NCBI RefSeq assembly: GCF_000203935.1
Contig: NC_008577.1
Location: 3,038,001 to 3,102,000, forward strand
Reading direction: 5' to 3'
From: Shewanella sp. ANA-3
Lineage (GTDB): Bacteria; Pseudomonadota; Gammaproteobacteria; Enterobacterales; Shewanellaceae
DNA length: 64,000 nucleotides
A model generated the notes under the pieces. It saw nothing but the letters and a program-made list of their open reading frames with translations. It had not been told where the DNA came from and did no database searches. Positions within the stretch are counted from its first letter, which is position 1; the number at the start of each line of letters is the position of its first letter. Shown here in pieces: positions 19,397-28,716 of the stretch. Position numbers and translations under genes: made by a program.

Positions 19397-19876
19397 TCAC
19401 TTTTGCACGTGAGCTTCCATTTCGGCGCCAATTTTCTTGCGCATTTCCATTAAGCGCAGCGCAGAATCACGCAGATGAATATCATGCTCAGTCTGCGGCA
19501 CCCATTCAGGCACGGGTGTCGGTTGTCCGTTTTCATCCACGGCAACCATGATAACGATACAATGAGTCGTGAGATGGCGCTCAGAGATCTTAGGATCCCC
19601 TGCCCGTACATCAATCCCGATATGCATCGAGGTCTTGCCGGTATAAATCACCTTAGCGCTGACTTCAACAATATTGCCCACTAGGATCGGTTGTACAAAT
19701 CGGATCCCCCCCGCATAGGCGGTAATGCAATATTTACCACTCCAACCTGCTGCGCAGGCATAGGCCGCAAGGTCAATCCATTTCATCACAGCGCCACCGT
19801 GAACCTTACCACCAAAATTCACATCCGCAGGCTCAGACAAAAATCTCAGGGTAATTTGTCTATCGATACCAGCCAT
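19397..19876 (-). CDS. Acyl-CoA thioesterase (hotdog fold, YciA/BACH type)
   Basis: Hydrolyses acyl-CoA to free acid and CoA. The 159-residue protein has the hotdog signature NFGGKVHGGAVMKWIDLAAYACA and a second strand set (IRFVQPILVGNIVEV). The GKTSMHIGIDVRAGD segment is typical of the YciA/ACOT group. The start is supported by GAGGT just upstream. It stands alone. Its physiological substrate is unknown. Confidence 0.87.
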   Translation of the reverse strand: MAGIDRQITLRFLSEPADVNFGGKVHGGAVMKWIDLAAYACAAGWSGKYCITAYAGGIRFVQPILVGNIVEVSAKVIYTGKTSMHIGIDVRAGDPKISERHLTTHCIVIMVAVDENGQPTPVPEWVPQTEHDIHLRDSALRLMEMRKKIGAEMEAHVQK

Positions 19877-19992
19877 ATAACCTCAACTTATTCAGCCTCT
19901 GTGGCTCAATGATTTTGCAATAAGTTGAGTTTACGATAGAAATGGTCAATAGCGTAAAGATAATTGCGATTGCCTTCGTGAAGATAACCGAT

Positions 19993-20361
19993 TTAGCCAA
20001 AGTAGCTTATCAGCCCACAGGAGAGTAATAATCCCGGCAACGCTAAGCGATACAACCACAGCTGTAATTGGCTGCTGACAAAGCGAGTCCCCTTACCAAA
20101 GGTATAAAGCCCAAGTCCAAATAGAAACAGCCCAATCACTTCAAATCCCGACGATAAATGGTTGTTACCACCGACGCTGATGGCAGTCACCAATAAGGCG
20201 AACCACACCAGCACATATGCCGCAATCGCAAAGGTGAAGGTCTTCATGCCGATATCCATATTAGGATGCCAAGCTTTAGATTCACCACGAATTAATTCGG
20301 TTAAATTAGCGGTTACCGCCCCAACGATAGGCACAAGCGGGATCACCAGAGGGTTTAGCAT
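19993..20361 (-). CDS. Small inner-membrane protein, unknown function
   Basis: A 122-residue protein with about three to four hydrophobic segments (near residues 3-20, 44-62, 72-90 and 100-118). No catalytic motif is visible and I do not recognise the family with certainty. AAGGAAG precedes the ATG. It is probably monocistronic. Confidence 0.65.
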   Translation of the reverse strand: MLNPLVIPLVPIVGAVTANLTELIRGESKAWHPNMDIGMKTFTFAIAAYVLVWFALLVTAISVGGNNHLSSGFEVIGLFLFGLGLYTFGKGTRFVSSQLQLWLYRLALPGLLLSCGLISYFG

Positions 20362-20492
20362 GACAAGCTTCCTTTTAAATAGAATATGCCTGTCATTATC
20401 GGCGCCAAGTAAGATTAAACAAGTAGGATGAACAAAGGTTAACCCTTAGGATATCAGCATGTTAGAAAGTGATATCCGGCACAATTCGAGCA

Positions 20493-20525
20493 TAAAAAAA
20501 ATGCGCCCATAGGCGCATTTTTTTA
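20493..20525 (-). terminator. Terminator of the fatty-acid operon after fabF
   Basis: Stem ATGCGCC/GGCGCAT flanked by long A and T runs on both sides. It lies just past the fabF stop codon. Confidence 0.9.
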
Positions 20526-20541
20526 TCGGGCTAATCGCTGT

Positions 20542-21780
20542 TTAGACTTTCTTAAACAGCAATGAACCGTTAGTGCCACCAAAACCGAAGGAGTTACACA
20601 GAGCATACTCTAACTTCACATCGCGGGCAGTGTGTGCCACGAAGTCTAAATCACAACCTTCGTCTGGATTATCGAGGTTGATGGTCGGCGGTACGGCTTG
20701 ATCGCGCAGCGCAAGCAAAGTGAAAATCGCTTCAACCGCACCCGCAGCGCCCAGCAAGTGACCCGTCATAGACTTAGTCGAACTAACTAGCAGATTATAA
20801 GCGTGGTCGCCAAATACAGATTTCACCGCTGCCGCTTCGGCTTTATCGCCCGCTGGCGTTGAAGTACCGTGCGCATTGATATAACCAATTTTTTCAAATG
20901 ACAGCTTGGCATCATTCACCGCATTAACCATAGCCGCAGCAGCGCCCGCACCATCGCTTGGAGGCGATGTCATGTGGAACGCATCACCGCTCATACCAAA
21001 GCCAACAAGTTCGCCATAAATGGTCGCACCGCGCGCCTTAGCATGTTCGTATTCTTCCATCACCATCACACCCGCGCCATCACCGATGACGAAACCATCA
21101 CGGTCTTTGTCCCACGGACGGCTGGCCGCCGTTGGGTCATCATTACGGGTTGATAGGGCTTTGGCCGCGCCAAAACCACCTACGCCTAATGGACAAGTCA
21201 CATCTTCGGCGCCGCCTGCGATCATCACATCAGCATCGCCATAGGCAATGGTACGCGCCGCAAAACCAATGTTGTGCACACCGGTAGTACAAGCGGTCGT
21301 GACGGCAAAGTTAGGCCCAGTCATACCGTACATAATCGATAAATGGCCAGCAATCATGTTGATGATGGTGCTTGGCACGAAGAAAGGCGAAATTTTACGA
21401 GGGCCACCGCTTAATAGCGCGCTGTGGTTTTGTTCAATCAACCACATACCGCCCATGCCCGCACCTATTGCGGTACCGACGCGGCCTGGGTTTTCTTTGC
21501 TCATATCCAGACCCGAGTCTTGGATAGCTTGGATGCCAGCAGCCATACCATATTGAATAAAGAGGTCCATTTTACGGGCGTCTTTTTTGGTTAAGTACTG
21601 CTCAACATCAAAATCTTTTACAGAACCACTGAAACGAGTGGTGAATTCGCTGGCATCAAATTTGGTTATAGGTGCAATACCACTCTTACCCGAAAGCAGC
21701 GCCTTCCAAGTAGTATCGACAGTATTACCCACGGGAGTTACTAACCCTAAACCGGTTACCACTACACGACGTTTAGACAC
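20542..21780 (-). CDS. fabF: 3-oxoacyl-ACP synthase II
   Basis: Elongating condensing enzyme of fatty-acid synthesis. The 412 residues from GTG 21780 begin [11 protein letters not shown] like E. coli FabF. The catalytic Cys 164 ([12 protein letters not shown]) and two His motifs ([11 protein letters not shown] and [12 protein letters not shown]) are present. GTG 21780 has AAAAGGTGA seven bases upstream, while the in-frame GTG 21789 overlaps that ribosome site. It is last in the operon, downstream of acpP and separated from it by a terminator-like hairpin. Confidence 0.96.
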   Translation of the reverse strand: MSKRRVVVTGLGLVTPVGNTVDTTWKALLSGKSGIAPITKFDASEFTTRFSGSVKDFDVEQYLTKKDARKMDLFIQYGMAAGIQAIQDSGLDMSKENPGRVGTAIGAGMGGMWLIEQNHSALLSGGPRKISPFFVPSTIINMIAGHLSIMYGMTGPNFAVTTACTTGVHNIGFAARTIAYGDADVMIAGGAEDVTCPLGVGGFGAAKALSTRNDDPTAASRPWDKDRDGFVIGDGAGVMVMEEYEHAKARGATIYGELVGFGMSGDAFHMTSPPSDGAGAAAAMVNAVNDAKLSFEKIGYINAHGTSTPAGDKAEAAAVKSVFGDHAYNLLVSSTKSMTGHLLGAAGAVEAIFTLLALRDQAVPPTINLDNPDEGCDLDFVAHTARDVKLEYALCNSFGFGGTNGSLLFKKV

Positions 21781-21940
21781 GGCAGTCACCTTTTAATGCT
21801 AAATAGATAAGGTTATGACAGATAATGGTGTTTCTATCATAAAGAATCTTCGCCAATCTGCGGCGAGCATCTCATGGACAAATGCAACACAGGTTCCAGA
21901 GACGATTGAATGGCACTATTGCAGAATTGGGCGGGGCTAA

Positions 21941-21972
21941 AACAAAAACAGGCGGCATATTTGCCGCCTGTT
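21941..21972 (-). terminator. Hairpin terminator between acpP and fabF
   Basis: On the minus strand a ten-base stem ACAGGCGGCA/TGCCGCCTGT is followed by TTTTGTTTT. It probably lets acpP be expressed in excess over fabF. Confidence 0.85.
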
Positions 21973-21987
21973 CTCTAGAATTCAGAA

Positions 21988-22220
21988 TTACTGATTCTTA
22001 GAAACGTAATCGATCGCTGCTTGAACAGTAGTGATCTTTTCAGCTTCTTCATCAGGGATCTCGGTATCAAACTCTTCTTCCAGAGCCATAACCAACTCAA
22101 CAGTGTCCAGAGAATCTGCACCCAGATCGTCAACGAAAGATGCCGCTGGTTTAACGTCTTCTTCTTTACGCCCAGTTGCTCTACAATGATTTTCTTTACA
22201 CGTTCTTCGATGTTGCTCAT
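21988..22220 (-). CDS. acpP: Acyl carrier protein, with a one-base frameshift in this sequence
   Basis: ACP carries growing acyl chains on a phosphopantetheine arm. The frame starts [19 protein letters not shown] and then leaves the ACP sequence; shifting by one base restores [21 protein letters not shown] and the rest to SKNQ. The phosphopantetheine serine is in DSLD. The gene is 233 bases where 234 (77 codons plus stop) are expected. The missing base fits an A lost from an AAAA run, read as TTT at 22165-22167 on the plus strand. ACP is essential, so a sequencing or assembly error is the likeliest cause. Confidence 0.9.
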
Positions 22221-22383
22221 TAGTTTTCTTTCCTATTCAAATTACGCACTTGCGTAAGATTGCGAGTAGTTTATTAGATTTGGCTGACAATGCAAGCTTA
22301 GTTTTCGTGGTCTAACCACGAAATTTAGCGACCAATTGATACAGATCACTACTCAGTTGCGACAGTATCCCTGCCATCCGCCC

Positions 22384-23130
22384 TTAAACCATGTACATTC
22401 CGCCATTCACATGCAAAGTCTCGCCTGTGATATAAGCGGCAGAATCCGACGCCAAGAAGAGTACGGCATTGGCAATTTCTTGCGCTTGCCCTAATCGTTC
22501 CATCGGAACCTGAGACATGATAGCTTTTTGCTGATCTTCGGTCAGCTCATCAGTCATATCGGTCTGGATAAATCCAGGAGCGATAGCATTAACTGTAATT
22601 TGACGAGATGCAACCTCTCTTGCAAGAGATTTTGTAAATCCGATCAAACCAGCTTTTGCTGCCGAGTAGTTAACTTGACCTGCATTGCCCATAGTGCCTA
22701 CCACTGAACCGATATTGATGATCCGGCCGAAGCGCTTTTTCATCATGGTACGCATCACAGGTTTTGATAGTCTGAACAATGATGTCAGGTTGGTATCGAT
22801 GATATCGTTCCATTCATCATCTTTCATTCGCATCAGCAAGTTATCACGGGTGATACCCGCGTTGTTGACTAGAATATCAACATCACCCGCTTTTTCTTTG
22901 ATCGAATCGAATAAATCGGTGACGGATTGACTATCGGTAACATTAAGCACTAAACCAAAACCTTTGTCACCCAGATATTCTTGAATTGCTGCGGCGCCCT
23001 TCTCACTTGTGGCAGTTCCTACCACAATCGCACCGGCTTCGACTAAGGTTTCAGCAATCGCACGGCCGATACCACGGCTCGCGCCTGTCACTAAGGCAAC
23101 TTTGCCCGCTAAACTCAGATTGATACTCAT
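22384..23130 (-). CDS. fabG: 3-oxoacyl-ACP reductase
   Basis: NADPH-dependent reductase of the elongation cycle, 248 residues. The cofactor loop GASRGIG, NNAG, and the catalytic Ser-Tyr-Lys set (INIGSVVG, YSAAKAG) are present, as is the C-terminal NGGMYMV. AGGAG precedes ATG 23130, nine bases after the fabD stop codon. Confidence 0.97.
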   Translation of the reverse strand: MSINLSLAGKVALVTGASRGIGRAIAETLVEAGAIVVGTATSEKGAAAIQEYLGDKGFGLVLNVTDSQSVTDLFDSIKEKAGDVDILVNNAGITRDNLLMRMKDDEWNDIIDTNLTSLFRLSKPVMRTMMKKRFGRIINIGSVVGTMGNAGQVNYSAAKAGLIGFTKSLAREVASRQITVNAIAPGFIQTDMTDELTEDQQKAIMSQVPMERLGQAQEIANAVLFLASDSAAYITGETLHVNGGMYMV

Positions 23131-23139
23131 ACAAACTCC

Positions 23140-24066
23140 TTATTCAGTTAACGCGGCAAGGGATGCAACGTCATTAACTGCTTGGGCAGAAAGAGATTTA
23201 TTAATGCGTTTCGCAAGACCTGTCAATACTTTACCAGGACCACACTCAACTAACTGTGTAATACCTTTTTCGGCCATTAATTCAACGGTTTCGCTCCAGC
23301 GTACTGGGCAATACAGTTGACGAACCAGCGCATCTTTAATGTCGGCAACCGCAGTGGGTGATGCCACATCTACGTTATTGATAACAGTGATGCTTGGCGC
23401 ATTAAACTGCACATCATTTAAAGCTACCGCTAATTTATCAGCAGCAGGTTTCATTAATGCGCAGTGTGATGGCACGCTGACAGGCAGAGCAACCGCCATT
23501 TTGGCGCCCGCCGCTTTACAGGCAGCAGCTGCACGTTCAACCGCTTCTTTTTGACCGGCGATAACCACTTGGCCTGGGCTGTTGAAGTTAACTGGGCTCA
23601 CCACTTCGTCTTGGGCTGCTTCAATACACGCATTAGCAATACCGTCATTATCAAGACCGATAATCGCGTACATAGCGCCAGTACCCGCTGGCACGGCTTG
23701 CTGCATCAGTTGACCACGTAGCTCAACCAGTTTGATCGCATCTTTAAAGTCGATGACACCAGCACAAACTAATGCAGAATATTCGCCTAGGCTGTGACCC
23801 GCTAACATTGCAGGCATAGCTTTACCTGAAGCAACGTAAGCGCGCCAAATGGCCACACTTGCCGCTAATAAAGCAGGCTGGGTTTTATCGGTTTCATTTA
23901 AGGTTTCTGCGGGGCCGTCTTGCACTAATGCCCACAGATCATACCCTAACACCTCACTCGCTTCGGCAAAGGTTTGTCCCACAATCGGCTGTGCACCAGC
24001 CAGCTCGGCTAACATGCCTAGAGCCTGTGAACCTTGGCCTGGGAATACAAAAGCTACATTTTCCAT
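23140..24066 (-). CDS. fabD: Malonyl-CoA:ACP transacylase
   Basis: Transfers malonyl from CoA to ACP. The 308 residues begin VAFVFPGQGSQ, have the nucleophile motif GHSLGEYSAL with Ser 92 (same number as E. coli) and the His segment VSVPSHCALM. The gene sits between fabH and fabG as in E. coli. AGGT lies upstream of the ATG. Confidence 0.97.
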   Translation of the reverse strand: MENVAFVFPGQGSQALGMLAELAGAQPIVGQTFAEASEVLGYDLWALVQDGPAETLNETDKTQPALLAASVAIWRAYVASGKAMPAMLAGHSLGEYSALVCAGVIDFKDAIKLVELRGQLMQQAVPAGTGAMYAIIGLDNDGIANACIEAAQDEVVSPVNFNSPGQVVIAGQKEAVERAAAACKAAGAKMAVALPVSVPSHCALMKPAADKLAVALNDVQFNAPSITVINNVDVASPTAVADIKDALVRQLYCPVRWSETVELMAEKGITQLVECGPGKVLTGLAKRINKSLSAQAVNDVASLAALTE

Positions 24067-24170
24067 ATCAAATTACCTATGGCGAACTTAATTTATTGAA
24101 CACTAAACCGTTATCTTGGACAGCAAACCAAGATAACGATAGTTAGGAATTTAGTCGTATACAGATACGG

Positions 24171-25130
24171 TTAAAAACGGACGAGCGCACTGCCCCACGC
24201 AAAACCGGCACCGAAGGCTTCAAGCAGCAATAGCTGGCCACGTTGGATCCGGCCATCACGCACAGCTTCGTCTAAGGCAATAGGTACCGATGCCGCCGAG
24301 GTATTACCGTGTTTAGCAAGGGTTAACACCACTTTATCTAAGCTCATGTCTAGCTTTTTCGCTGTGGCATTAATAATGCGGAAGTTAGCCTGATGGGGAA
24401 CCAACCAGTCGATTTCCGACTTATCGATATTATTCAGGCGCAATGTTTCAGTAACAACATGGGATAACTGAGTCACCGCCACTTTAAAGACGTCATTACC
24501 TTTCATGGTCATAAAGCCAACCGCTTCAGAGGTCTCCCCCTGACGAGGTGGGAAGGCGCACTTGAGTAAGTCACCTTGGCGACCATCGGCATAAATGTGT
24601 GTTGAAATAATCCCTGGCTCATCGGAGGCGCCGATAACCGCAGCACCTGCACCATCCCCAAACAGAATGATAGTAGTACGGTCTTCAGGCTCACACAGAC
24701 GGGATAATACGTCAGCACCAATCACTAATACTTTTTTCGCGGTACCATTTTTAACGAATTGATCTGCCACGGATAAGGCATACACGAAACCTGAACAAGC
24801 CGCCGCAATATCAAAGGCAGGAATGGTATGTACGCCGAGCATGGCTTGGATTTCGCAGGCCGCCGCAGGGAACGCATTTGCCGCACTGGTGGTGCCACAA
24901 ATGATCATATCTAACTCTGATGCTTCTATGCCGGCCATTTCGAGCGCCTTTAATGCCGCCTGATAGCCCATAGTTGAGACAGTTTCGTCTTGCGCCGCGA
25001 TACGACGCTCTGAAATACCTGTACGTTCAACAATCCATTGGTCACTGGTTTCCACCATTTTTTCCAAATCTTGATTGCTACGCACCTGCACTGGCAGATA
25101 ACTACCAGTTCCGAGAATTTTTGTATGCAT
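24171..25130 (-). CDS. fabH: 3-oxoacyl-ACP synthase III
   Basis: Initiating condensing enzyme joining acetyl-CoA and malonyl-ACP. The 319 residues match E. coli FabH ([12 protein letters not shown] start). The catalytic triad is visible: Cys 112 in [11 protein letters not shown], His in VPHQANFRI and Asn in KHGNTSAAS. The nine-base gap after plsX contains no Shine-Dalgarno but reads TTCCTCCTT, the reverse sense, so translation probably depends on coupling. Confidence 0.96.
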   Translation of the reverse strand: MHTKILGTGSYLPVQVRSNQDLEKMVETSDQWIVERTGISERRIAAQDETVSTMGYQAALKALEMAGIEASELDMIICGTTSAANAFPAAACEIQAMLGVHTIPAFDIAAACSGFVYALSVADQFVKNGTAKKVLVIGADVLSRLCEPEDRTTIILFGDGAGAAVIGASDEPGIISTHIYADGRQGDLLKCAFPPRQGETSEAVGFMTMKGNDVFKVAVTQLSHVVTETLRLNNIDKSEIDWLVPHQANFRIINATAKKLDMSLDKVVLTLAKHGNTSAASVPIALDEAVRDGRIQRGQLLLLEAFGAGFAWGSALVRF

Positions 25131-25139
25131 AAGGAGGAA

Positions 25140-26168
25140 TCAGTTATTTATATCTAAAAGAATCGACTCCAAACGATCTTTTATCATTTCGGGGAGTCGA
25201 CGTTGCGCTTCAGTCACTGCCAAACTAATTGCTTGTAAATAGGCAGTTTCATCCGCATTTCCATGGCTCTTTACAACTATGCCGCGCAATCCTATCAGAC
25301 TTGCACCATTATAGTGGTCGGGGTTCATCTGGCTGAGGACCGCCTGAATGCGTGGGGCGATGAGTTTTGCCAAAAAACGCACGAAGAAACCTTGGGTTAG
25401 GCCACGTTTTAACTGATGAACCAATAACTTGGCAATGCCTTCAGAGGTTTTGAGCGTGATGTTACCCACAAAACCGTCACAAACGATCACATCCACATTG
25501 CCCAAGTAGATTTCATCACCTTCGATAAAGCCGGTGTAATTAATCTGATCGGTGTTTTGCAGTATTTGCGCCGCTTGTTGAACCTGATCGTTGCCTTTGA
25601 TTTCTTCTGTACCCACATTAAGGAGTGCAACTTTAGGGCGGGATTTTTTATCCACCGCCTCACACAGCACAGAGCCCATCACGGCAAATTGGAAAAGCGT
25701 TTCTGAATCGCAGGAGATATTGGCACCTAAGTCCAATAAATAAACTGGCTTTTGCGTGACCGAGGGTAAGCAACTGACCAACGCGGGTCTGTCTACGCCG
25801 GGCAAGGTTTTTAATAACACCTTGGCCATGGCCATTAAGGCACCAGTATTGCCCGCACTCACACACGCCGCCGCTCGTCCATCACGCACCAGTTCAATCG
25901 ACAAGCGCATCGAACTATTCTTGCGGGTACGCAAAGCGTGCACGGGTCTATCGGACATGCTCACCACTTCATCGGTGTGAATGACTTCAATACGTGAGAG
26001 TAACGGTTGTTCTGCTTGACGCAGATAGACATCAATTTCAGTCTTATCGCCGACTAAAATGATTTTAAGAGAAGAGTGAGATTTTAGTGCCCGCAAGGCT
26101 GCAGGCACCGTGACGTGGGGGCCATGATCGCCACCCATCGCATCTAACGCGAGCGTCAGACTCGTCAT
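25140..26168 (-). CDS. plsX: Phosphate acyltransferase
   Basis: Makes acyl-phosphate from acyl-ACP for phospholipid synthesis with PlsY. The 342-residue protein starts with the conserved [12 protein letters not shown] and contains [11 protein letters not shown] and [11 protein letters not shown]. It lies between rpmF and fabH, the standard order. It is a cytosolic, membrane-associated enzyme. Confidence 0.96.
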   Translation of the reverse strand: MTSLTLALDAMGGDHGPHVTVPAALRALKSHSSLKIILVGDKTEIDVYLRQAEQPLLSRIEVIHTDEVVSMSDRPVHALRTRKNSSMRLSIELVRDGRAAACVSAGNTGALMAMAKVLLKTLPGVDRPALVSCLPSVTQKPVYLLDLGANISCDSETLFQFAVMGSVLCEAVDKKSRPKVALLNVGTEEIKGNDQVQQAAQILQNTDQINYTGFIEGDEIYLGNVDVIVCDGFVGNITLKTSEGIAKLLVHQLKRGLTQGFFVRFLAKLIAPRIQAVLSQMNPDHYNGASLIGLRGIVVKSHGNADETAYLQAISLAVTEAQRRLPEMIKDRLESILLDINN

Positions 26169-26183
26169 TAGGAAACCAACAAA

Positions 26184-26354
26184 TTACTTGTTGATTACCT
26201 TTTTACCGCGATAGAAACCATCAGCAGTCACGTTGTGACGCATATGGACTTCACCGCTGGTAGCGTCAACAGACAGCTGAGCAGTGCTCAGTGCGTCATG
26301 TGAACGGCGCATACCGCGCTTAGAACGAGATTTTTTATTCTGTTGTACAGCCAT
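26184..26354 (-). CDS. rpmF: Ribosomal protein bL32
   Basis: Large-subunit protein of 56 residues: [20 protein letters not shown] at the start, then a basic body ending [11 protein letters not shown]. It sits 15 bases before plsX and just after yceD, as in E. coli. Confidence 0.96.
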   Translation of the reverse strand: MAVQQNKKSRSKRGMRRSHDALSTAQLSVDATSGEVHMRHNVTADGFYRGKKVINK

Positions 26355-26371
26355 TGGCCCTGTCTCCTAGA

Positions 26372-26896
26372 TTACTTGCTCTTCAGTTTTTCTAACACTG
26401 CAAACGGATTTGGACGCTCCTCTTGAGCGGGTTCGATCTCGCCTACAACTATGTCCATTGACCCGGTGTTGCAATCAGTTTCTTCATGCATCGGGATGAT
26501 AGGCATAGCGACTATCAATTCATCTTCGATCAATTGATGCAGACGTACTTCGCCAATCTCATTGCACTCAATTGGGTCATACGCATCCGGGAGCTCATCG
26601 ATTTCTGCCTTAGTCCGGCATGGACCGAAGCAAAACTCGACCGTAACCTCAGTGGTAAATAGCGTCATGCAACGTTGACAAACCAGAGTGAGCTCCGTCA
26701 CAGCCTTCCCTTTCAGGTAGACTATCCCCTGCAAATCTACGCCACATTCAATCGACACTGCCACATCGGAACAGTCGCCGGCACATAACTCATTTAATCT
26801 TCTCAATTGCTGCCCAGGCACTATCCCCTCATAGGTAGAACGGCTCGAGGCGGCGCGAAAAGGATCAATTGAAACCGGTATCTTTACTGTTTGCAT
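26372..26896 (-). CDS. yceD: YceD/DUF177 23S rRNA accumulation protein
   Basis: A 174-residue DUF177 protein needed in bacteria and plants for normal 23S rRNA accumulation. The conserved CQRCM pair of cysteines and the acidic C-terminal half ending ERPNPFAVLEKLK are present. It is the first gene of the rpmF-plsX-fab operon, behind a strong promoter. Confidence 0.92.
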   Translation of the reverse strand: MQTVKIPVSIDPFRAASSRSTYEGIVPGQQLRRLNELCAGDCSDVAVSIECGVDLQGIVYLKGKAVTELTLVCQRCMTLFTTEVTVEFCFGPCRTKAEIDELPDAYDPIECNEIGEVRLHQLIEDELIVAMPIIPMHEETDCNTGSMDIVVGEIEPAQEERPNPFAVLEKLKSK

Positions 26897-26907
26897 AAGG
26901 CGCGCAT

Positions 26908-26934
26908 ATTATAGTTTGAAAACGCTAGAGTCAA
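26908..26934 (-). promoter_or_regulatory. Promoter of the yceD-rpmF-fab operon
   Basis: On the minus strand TTGACT and TATAAT are separated by 15 bases, a near-consensus sigma-70 promoter with a slightly short spacer. The TATAAT lies 11 bases before the yceD ATG, so the leader must be very short. Confidence 0.65.
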
Positions 26935-26947
26935 AGAAAAATTTCTA

Positions 26948-26974
26948 ACTTAAGTCCCAGTTTGCGACTTAAGT
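26948..26974. promoter_or_regulatory. Inverted repeat upstream of the yceD promoter
   Basis: Perfect nine-base inverted repeat ACTTAAGTC/GACTTAAGT with a nine-base spacer, 13 bases upstream of the TTGACT element. It could be an operator or a hairpin; the binding protein is unknown. Confidence 0.5.
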
Positions 26975-27182
26975 GATTCTCTAGCCCCAACATTGAAATT
27001 AACGGAAGCGAAATTTTACCCAAGCACGGGGCGGCGCACAAGCGTAAGCCGTCTAAAATAGCCGCACTCATCGTAAGAATCCCCGATTACCGTCCCAAAG
27101 TCATGCTATCTGCCACCACTCGCTTGCATTCAAGCGGCCAGGTTAGCGACAATAAGTCAGGTTTTCTTATGGATTTTTACCG

Positions 27183-27770
27183 ATGACGCCCCAGTTAATC
27201 CTCGCTTCCACCTCTGTTTACCGACAAGCACTATTACAAAAGTTAGGCTTAGCCTTTGAGACTTGCAATCCGGATATTGATGAAAGCCCCATGGCAAATG
27301 AGTCCGCCCAAGACTTAGTCTTAAGACTCGCCAAAGCTAAGGCCGAGGCAGGTGCAAATCATTTTCCGAGTGGATTCATTATAGGCTCAGATCAGGTCGC
27401 CGTGATTGACGGCAAGATTATTGGTAAGCCATTAAATCGAGACAATGCGATCAAGCAGCTCAGCCAAGCCTCGGGCAAAGCAATCATCTTTTATACCGGT
27501 CTTGCACTCTATGATGCCAAGACTGGAGAAATGACGGCTCAGGTCGAACCTTTCACCGTGCATTTTCGTCAGCTGACGGCCGCGCAAATCGCTGCTTATG
27601 TCGATAAAGAACAACCTTTTTATTGTGCAGGTAGCTTTAAGAGTGAAGGCTTAGGGATTGCCTTGTTTAATCGCTTAGAAGGCCGAGATCCTAACACCCT
27701 GATTGGGCTGCCCTTAATACTGTTAACTGAAATGCTGCTCAATCAAGGAATCGATGTCTTAGCCGACTAG
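27183..27770 (+). CDS. yceF: Maf-like nucleotide pyrophosphatase (YceF subgroup, m7GTP)
   Basis: House-cleaning pyrophosphatase. The 195 residues begin [14 protein letters not shown] and include [22 protein letters not shown] and [14 protein letters not shown], all typical of the YceF branch that hydrolyses 7-methyl-GTP. It is divergent from yceD, the same neighbourhood as in E. coli. Confidence 0.93.
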   Translation: MTPQLILASTSVYRQALLQKLGLAFETCNPDIDESPMANESAQDLVLRLAKAKAEAGANHFPSGFIIGSDQVAVIDGKIIGKPLNRDNAIKQLSQASGKAIIFYTGLALYDAKTGEMTAQVEPFTVHFRQLTAAQIAAYVDKEQPFYCAGSFKSEGLGIALFNRLEGRDPNTLIGLPLILLTEMLLNQGIDVLAD

Positions 27771-27930
27771 CGCAAAGCGGTTATTAAGGTGATATTACAC
27801 AAGTGCGGCTCGATATAGGCAAGCTAGATGACACTTGCCCATATCGCTTGCTCAAATGATTCAAAAAGCATTTGGATTACTCACGGTACAAGTTTTCAGT
27901 GCTCATTAATCTGCACTAATGAGTCCATCA

Positions 27931-28677
27931 CTATAAATGCAGCAAGAGTTTTTCAGGGGAATCAATTATGCCGATGGGATTGGCTTGCTGGAGCATTGCT
28001 TCATTATGTGCGCCGTAAGTTACGCCCACAGCATCAATCCCCGCATTCGCCGCCATGGTCAAATCCAACAAAGAGTCTCCGACCATCAAGGCTCGTTCAG
28101 GCTGAACGCCTAACTCCTGCAGCAAACTTAAGATCATTTCAGGATGAGGTTTACTCTGCGCCTCATCGGCGCAGCGAGAAGCGATAAAGTAGTGACCTAA
28201 GCCAGATTGCTCCCACACGCGCACTAAGCCTGCTCTCGCCTTACCCGTCGCGACAGCAAGTTGATACCCAGCCGTTGATAATGATTCGAGTAATTGGGGG
28301 GCTTGGTTAAAAATCGGCGTTGGCGTGGTATCAAGGTGCAAATACTGCGTCTTGAACTCGGCGCGCATCTTCATATAGCAATCATCGGTGCCTACAAGCG
28401 CTTGAGCAGCATTTTCTTGTGTTGCACTGCTTGCACATCCGATACACGACTGCCCTGAAGTCAAACCGACGGGAAATAATACCTGTAACGCCTGCGTCAT
28501 CGACAAGCCAATCACATTGCGAATATCCACTTCTGAAGGCACGGGTAACGCCAGCACCCTTGCCATATTCTCAATGCAAACAATAATCTTGCCGATGGAA
28601 TCCATTAACGTGCCATCCCAATCAAAAATCACTAAATCATATTTTCGTTGGGTTGAATGACTCACTGACACTTTCAC
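27931..28677 (-). CDS. HAD-family phosphatase (phosphoglycolate phosphatase-like)
   Basis: HAD subfamily IA hydrolase of 248 residues. Motif I is FDWDGTLMDS, motif II lies near AVATGKARAG, and motif IV is MVGDSLLDLTMAANAG. The cap holds an unusual insertion with a CIGC pair (SCIGCASS) after FPVGLT. The start is GTG 28677 as no ATG fits. It lies 39 bases downstream of rluC on the same strand and may be co-transcribed. The substrate is unknown. Confidence 0.85.
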   Translation of the reverse strand: MKVSVSHSTQRKYDLVIFDWDGTLMDSIGKIIVCIENMARVLALPVPSEVDIRNVIGLSMTQALQVLFPVGLTSGQSCIGCASSATQENAAQALVGTDDCYMKMRAEFKTQYLHLDTTPTPIFNQAPQLLESLSTAGYQLAVATGKARAGLVRVWEQSGLGHYFIASRCADEAQSKPHPEMILSLLQELGVQPERALMVGDSLLDLTMAANAGIDAVGVTYGAHNEAMLQQANPIGIIDSPEKLLLHL

Positions 28678-28716
28678 GCTCTCAGGTTATACGTGGGTAA
28701 TAGGCGCAGAGAAACA

